Source: Phoronis ovalis
Taxonomy: Eukaryota; Phoronida; Phoronidae
Assembly (NCBI GenBank): GCA_028565635.1
Contig: JAOXYB010002569.1
Span: 1-20,378 of the forward strand
Length of the DNA stretch: 20,378 nt
Direction of reading: 5' to 3'
In this document: piece by piece, positions 18,965-20,378 of the stretch
How positions within the stretch are numbered: position 1 is the stretch's first letter
Layout: every line of letters starts with the position of its first letter
Program-made: the position numbers and the translations under genes
The notes under the pieces: model-generated
Told to the model about the DNA's origin: nothing
Database searches by the model: none
Seen by the model: only the letters and a program-made list of their open reading frames with translations

Positions 18965-18990
18965 ACCCGTCATTTGACGGAATGACGGGT
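18965..18990. repeat. 10-bp perfect inverted repeat ACCCGTCATT / AATGACGGGT
   Basis: The arms are separated by TGACGG. CCGTCAATTGA (18946-18956) just upstream repeats the CGTCA/TTGA words. The stem lies within a minus-strand frame, 18896-19165, which reads RQMTGYNFQLTVKNFGCTGK and looks mildly coding-like but has no recognised family. Confidence 0.6.
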
Positions 18991-19165
18991 CGCTGGTTAA
19001 AAGCCTGCCTGAATTATCCTTGGCCCCAAAATCGTCTCCGTGCTGCCAGAAAAAATTGACAAGCAAAAAAAAGTCATTTCCCTTTCTATCGTACTCCTTA
19101 AACGCTGTGGACGATAAAATTATCAACAAAAATTCATTTTGACCGAAATGCGTGACACTTGGCAA

Positions 19166-19850
19166 CTATGTCACACTAAAATATCTTACAAAACCCACCC
19201 TGAAATATACCCTTGGAATATCGCGTACGTTCTTCTTTTAGCCATATAATAATAGTAAGATCACAAACAGAATAGTTCATATTAAATGATAATGTACCAG
19301 AATGATTTCTCACAGCGCATAGTGATTGTAATCTTTTTTATTTATTTTCATCTGTTACGTGTACGTCCAAGTTCTTTTTCATGCAACGCAAATGAGTATA
19401 CAGGTTTCTAACTCGTTTTGTTTGATAACACCGTTTTTTTTCTTTTGGAATGAGTAATACTGATACTAAAAATGATTTTTGTTGTTTTATTCCGAGGGAG
19501 GGACAGGCAATATAAAAGTGGTATGCATGTTCCGATGTTCCAACAAATTTCGCGATAAAGGATTTTTTCATGCCGCCCCGCCGGCATGTAACACTCTTAC
19601 GATCTGCTTTTGTCTAAAATCACGAAAAGAGATGGTTATTGTAGATTTAACACCTTGTTAGGGTCATCGTTTCGCTCGCGATCTCCCATCATGTCAGTAC
19701 TTGACAGTGGGATGAAAGCATCTTGTGCGTGTGTGTGTACATCTATGCCGCTACATCAAAAGTGGGAACCGACATTATTAAAACACTAACACTGAGTTTT
19801 TGGTAAAAAAAACGGCCAAAAATTTATTCCCATGTTTATTTATAGCATGC
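19166..19850. other. Stretch without a gene; one strong hairpin
   Basis: CATGCCG (19569-19575) and CGGCATG (19582-19588) form a GC-rich hairpin with a six-base loop. TGTCAGTACTTGACA (about 19692-19706) is a second short inverted repeat. A GTGTGTGTGT run is at about 19728. No gene is recognised. Confidence 0.45.
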
Positions 19851-20069
19851 CGACTGAGGGGGGGAGGGGGTACCCCCCCAAGGTACAATGCTCGCACTTA
19901 AAAATCGGCAATGCTCGCTGCTCGCACAAAAAAAAACGTCAAAACAAAATAGTTCACTAAACTTAAAAACATCCAAAATAATGTTCGCCAAAGACAATGC
20001 TCGCTGCTCGCACTTAACAGACCAAATGCTCGCTGCTCGCGATACCCTCCCCCTACAGCCCTCCCGACT
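19851..20069. mobile_element. Small G-rich-ended element with AATGCTCGCTGCTCGCAC units
   Basis: The left end is GAGGGGGGGAGGGGGTACC, and GGGGGTACCCCC (19866-19877) is itself a perfect palindrome. The right end, read in reverse, is GGAGGGCTGTAGGGGGAGGG then TATC, an imperfect inverse of the left. CGACT lies just outside both ends (19851-19855 and 20065-20069) and may be a 5-bp target duplication. Inside, AATGCTCGCTGCTCGCAC or a shortened form occurs at 19887, 19910, 19996 and 20025. There is no transposase. A non-autonomous transposon is the likeliest reading, but the boundaries are approximate. Confidence 0.5.
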
Positions 20070-20302
20070 ATTTACATTCAACGAGTGGGTGAAAATCTGC
20101 TATACAAGGCGTGCGAGAGTGAATTTCCTATACGATAAAAAAATAACAAAATTTAATTTCGATCGCTACAATATGTAATTAAATATACATGTGTACTAAT
20201 AATACTATTAAACTTTAACTTTATATCCAGACAATTTAAAATGCATGACGCAAAACGAAATTGCGGCTCTGCATGAGTTTAAGCATAATACAGGAGCTGT
20301 AG

Positions 20303-20321
20303 ATTGATTGATTGATTGATT
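20303..20321. repeat. (ATTG)n microsatellite, possible LINE tail
   Basis: Four and a half ATTG units followed by TTTATTCTGGTACATG. Reversed, this reads CATGTACCAGAATAAA then ATC(AATC)n, the kind of 3' end seen in CR1/L2-like LINEs with short tandem tails. If correct, the element's body lies to the right, beyond 20378. The 57 bases between here and the edge hold AATAAATAAATTACAATAAA, AT-rich and uninformative. Confidence 0.4.
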
Positions 20322-20378
20322 TTATTCTGGTACATGAAACAACAAATATATGTACAATAAATAAATTACAATAAATAA

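Overview
This is an animal (invertebrate) nuclear window. It is AT-rich, with one multi-exon gene on the + strand, canonical GT/AG introns and long non-coding stretches full of decayed repeats. A bivalve or other lophotrochozoan is the best guess. The grounds are a block with CATTTTCGTGAAAC, GGACGGACGG and a CCCCCC/GGGGG stem near 15.93-16.02 kb, plus G-rich-ended short elements; both are of a kind I associate with mollusc (the latter also cnidarian) genomes. That assignment is inference. There is no sign of bacterial organisation: no operons, ribosome binding sites, CRISPR array, rRNA or tRNA.

Layout. 1-5119: no convincing coding exon; a diverged repeat pair (about 3.1 and 4.35 kb) and a speculative CCAAT box plus untranslated exon near 2.25-2.43 kb. 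5120-10552: the 3' part of one protein gene, seven clear exons whose phases all join correctly, giving 520 residues and a stop. A 24-base in-frame microexon at 8852-8875 would add eight residues. I do not recognise the protein family; it is basic, charged and mostly low-complexity, with short aromatic, conserved-looking blocks. 10553-about 11750: 3' UTR with several poly(A) signals.

11.93-12.12 kb: a G-rich-ended short element with about 30-base internal units, directly followed at 12104-12603 by a frameshifted remnant of a C2H2-zinc-finger protein gene. 13.2-14.5 kb: a GC-richer patch and two related open frames sharing a PVVGI block. 14745-15784: a 1040-bp non-autonomous DNA transposon with roughly 45-50 bp terminal inverted repeats, an exact 8-bp target-site duplication (TCATTTTC), and internal CCCGTTTAGGGG units flanking a unique core that holds an exon-like segment. 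15785-16020: the older repeat into which it appears to have inserted. 17.09 and 17.66 kb: a 37-bp dispersed repeat pair, beside a GC-rich minus-strand open frame (17524-17847). 19851-20069: a second G-rich-ended element with AATGCTCGCTGCTCGCAC units. 20303-20378: an ATTG microsatellite that may be the 3' tail of a minus-strand LINE continuing past the right edge.

The most interesting items are the in-frame microexon, the 1040-bp element and its exon-like cargo, and the shared architecture of the three G-rich-ended elements.
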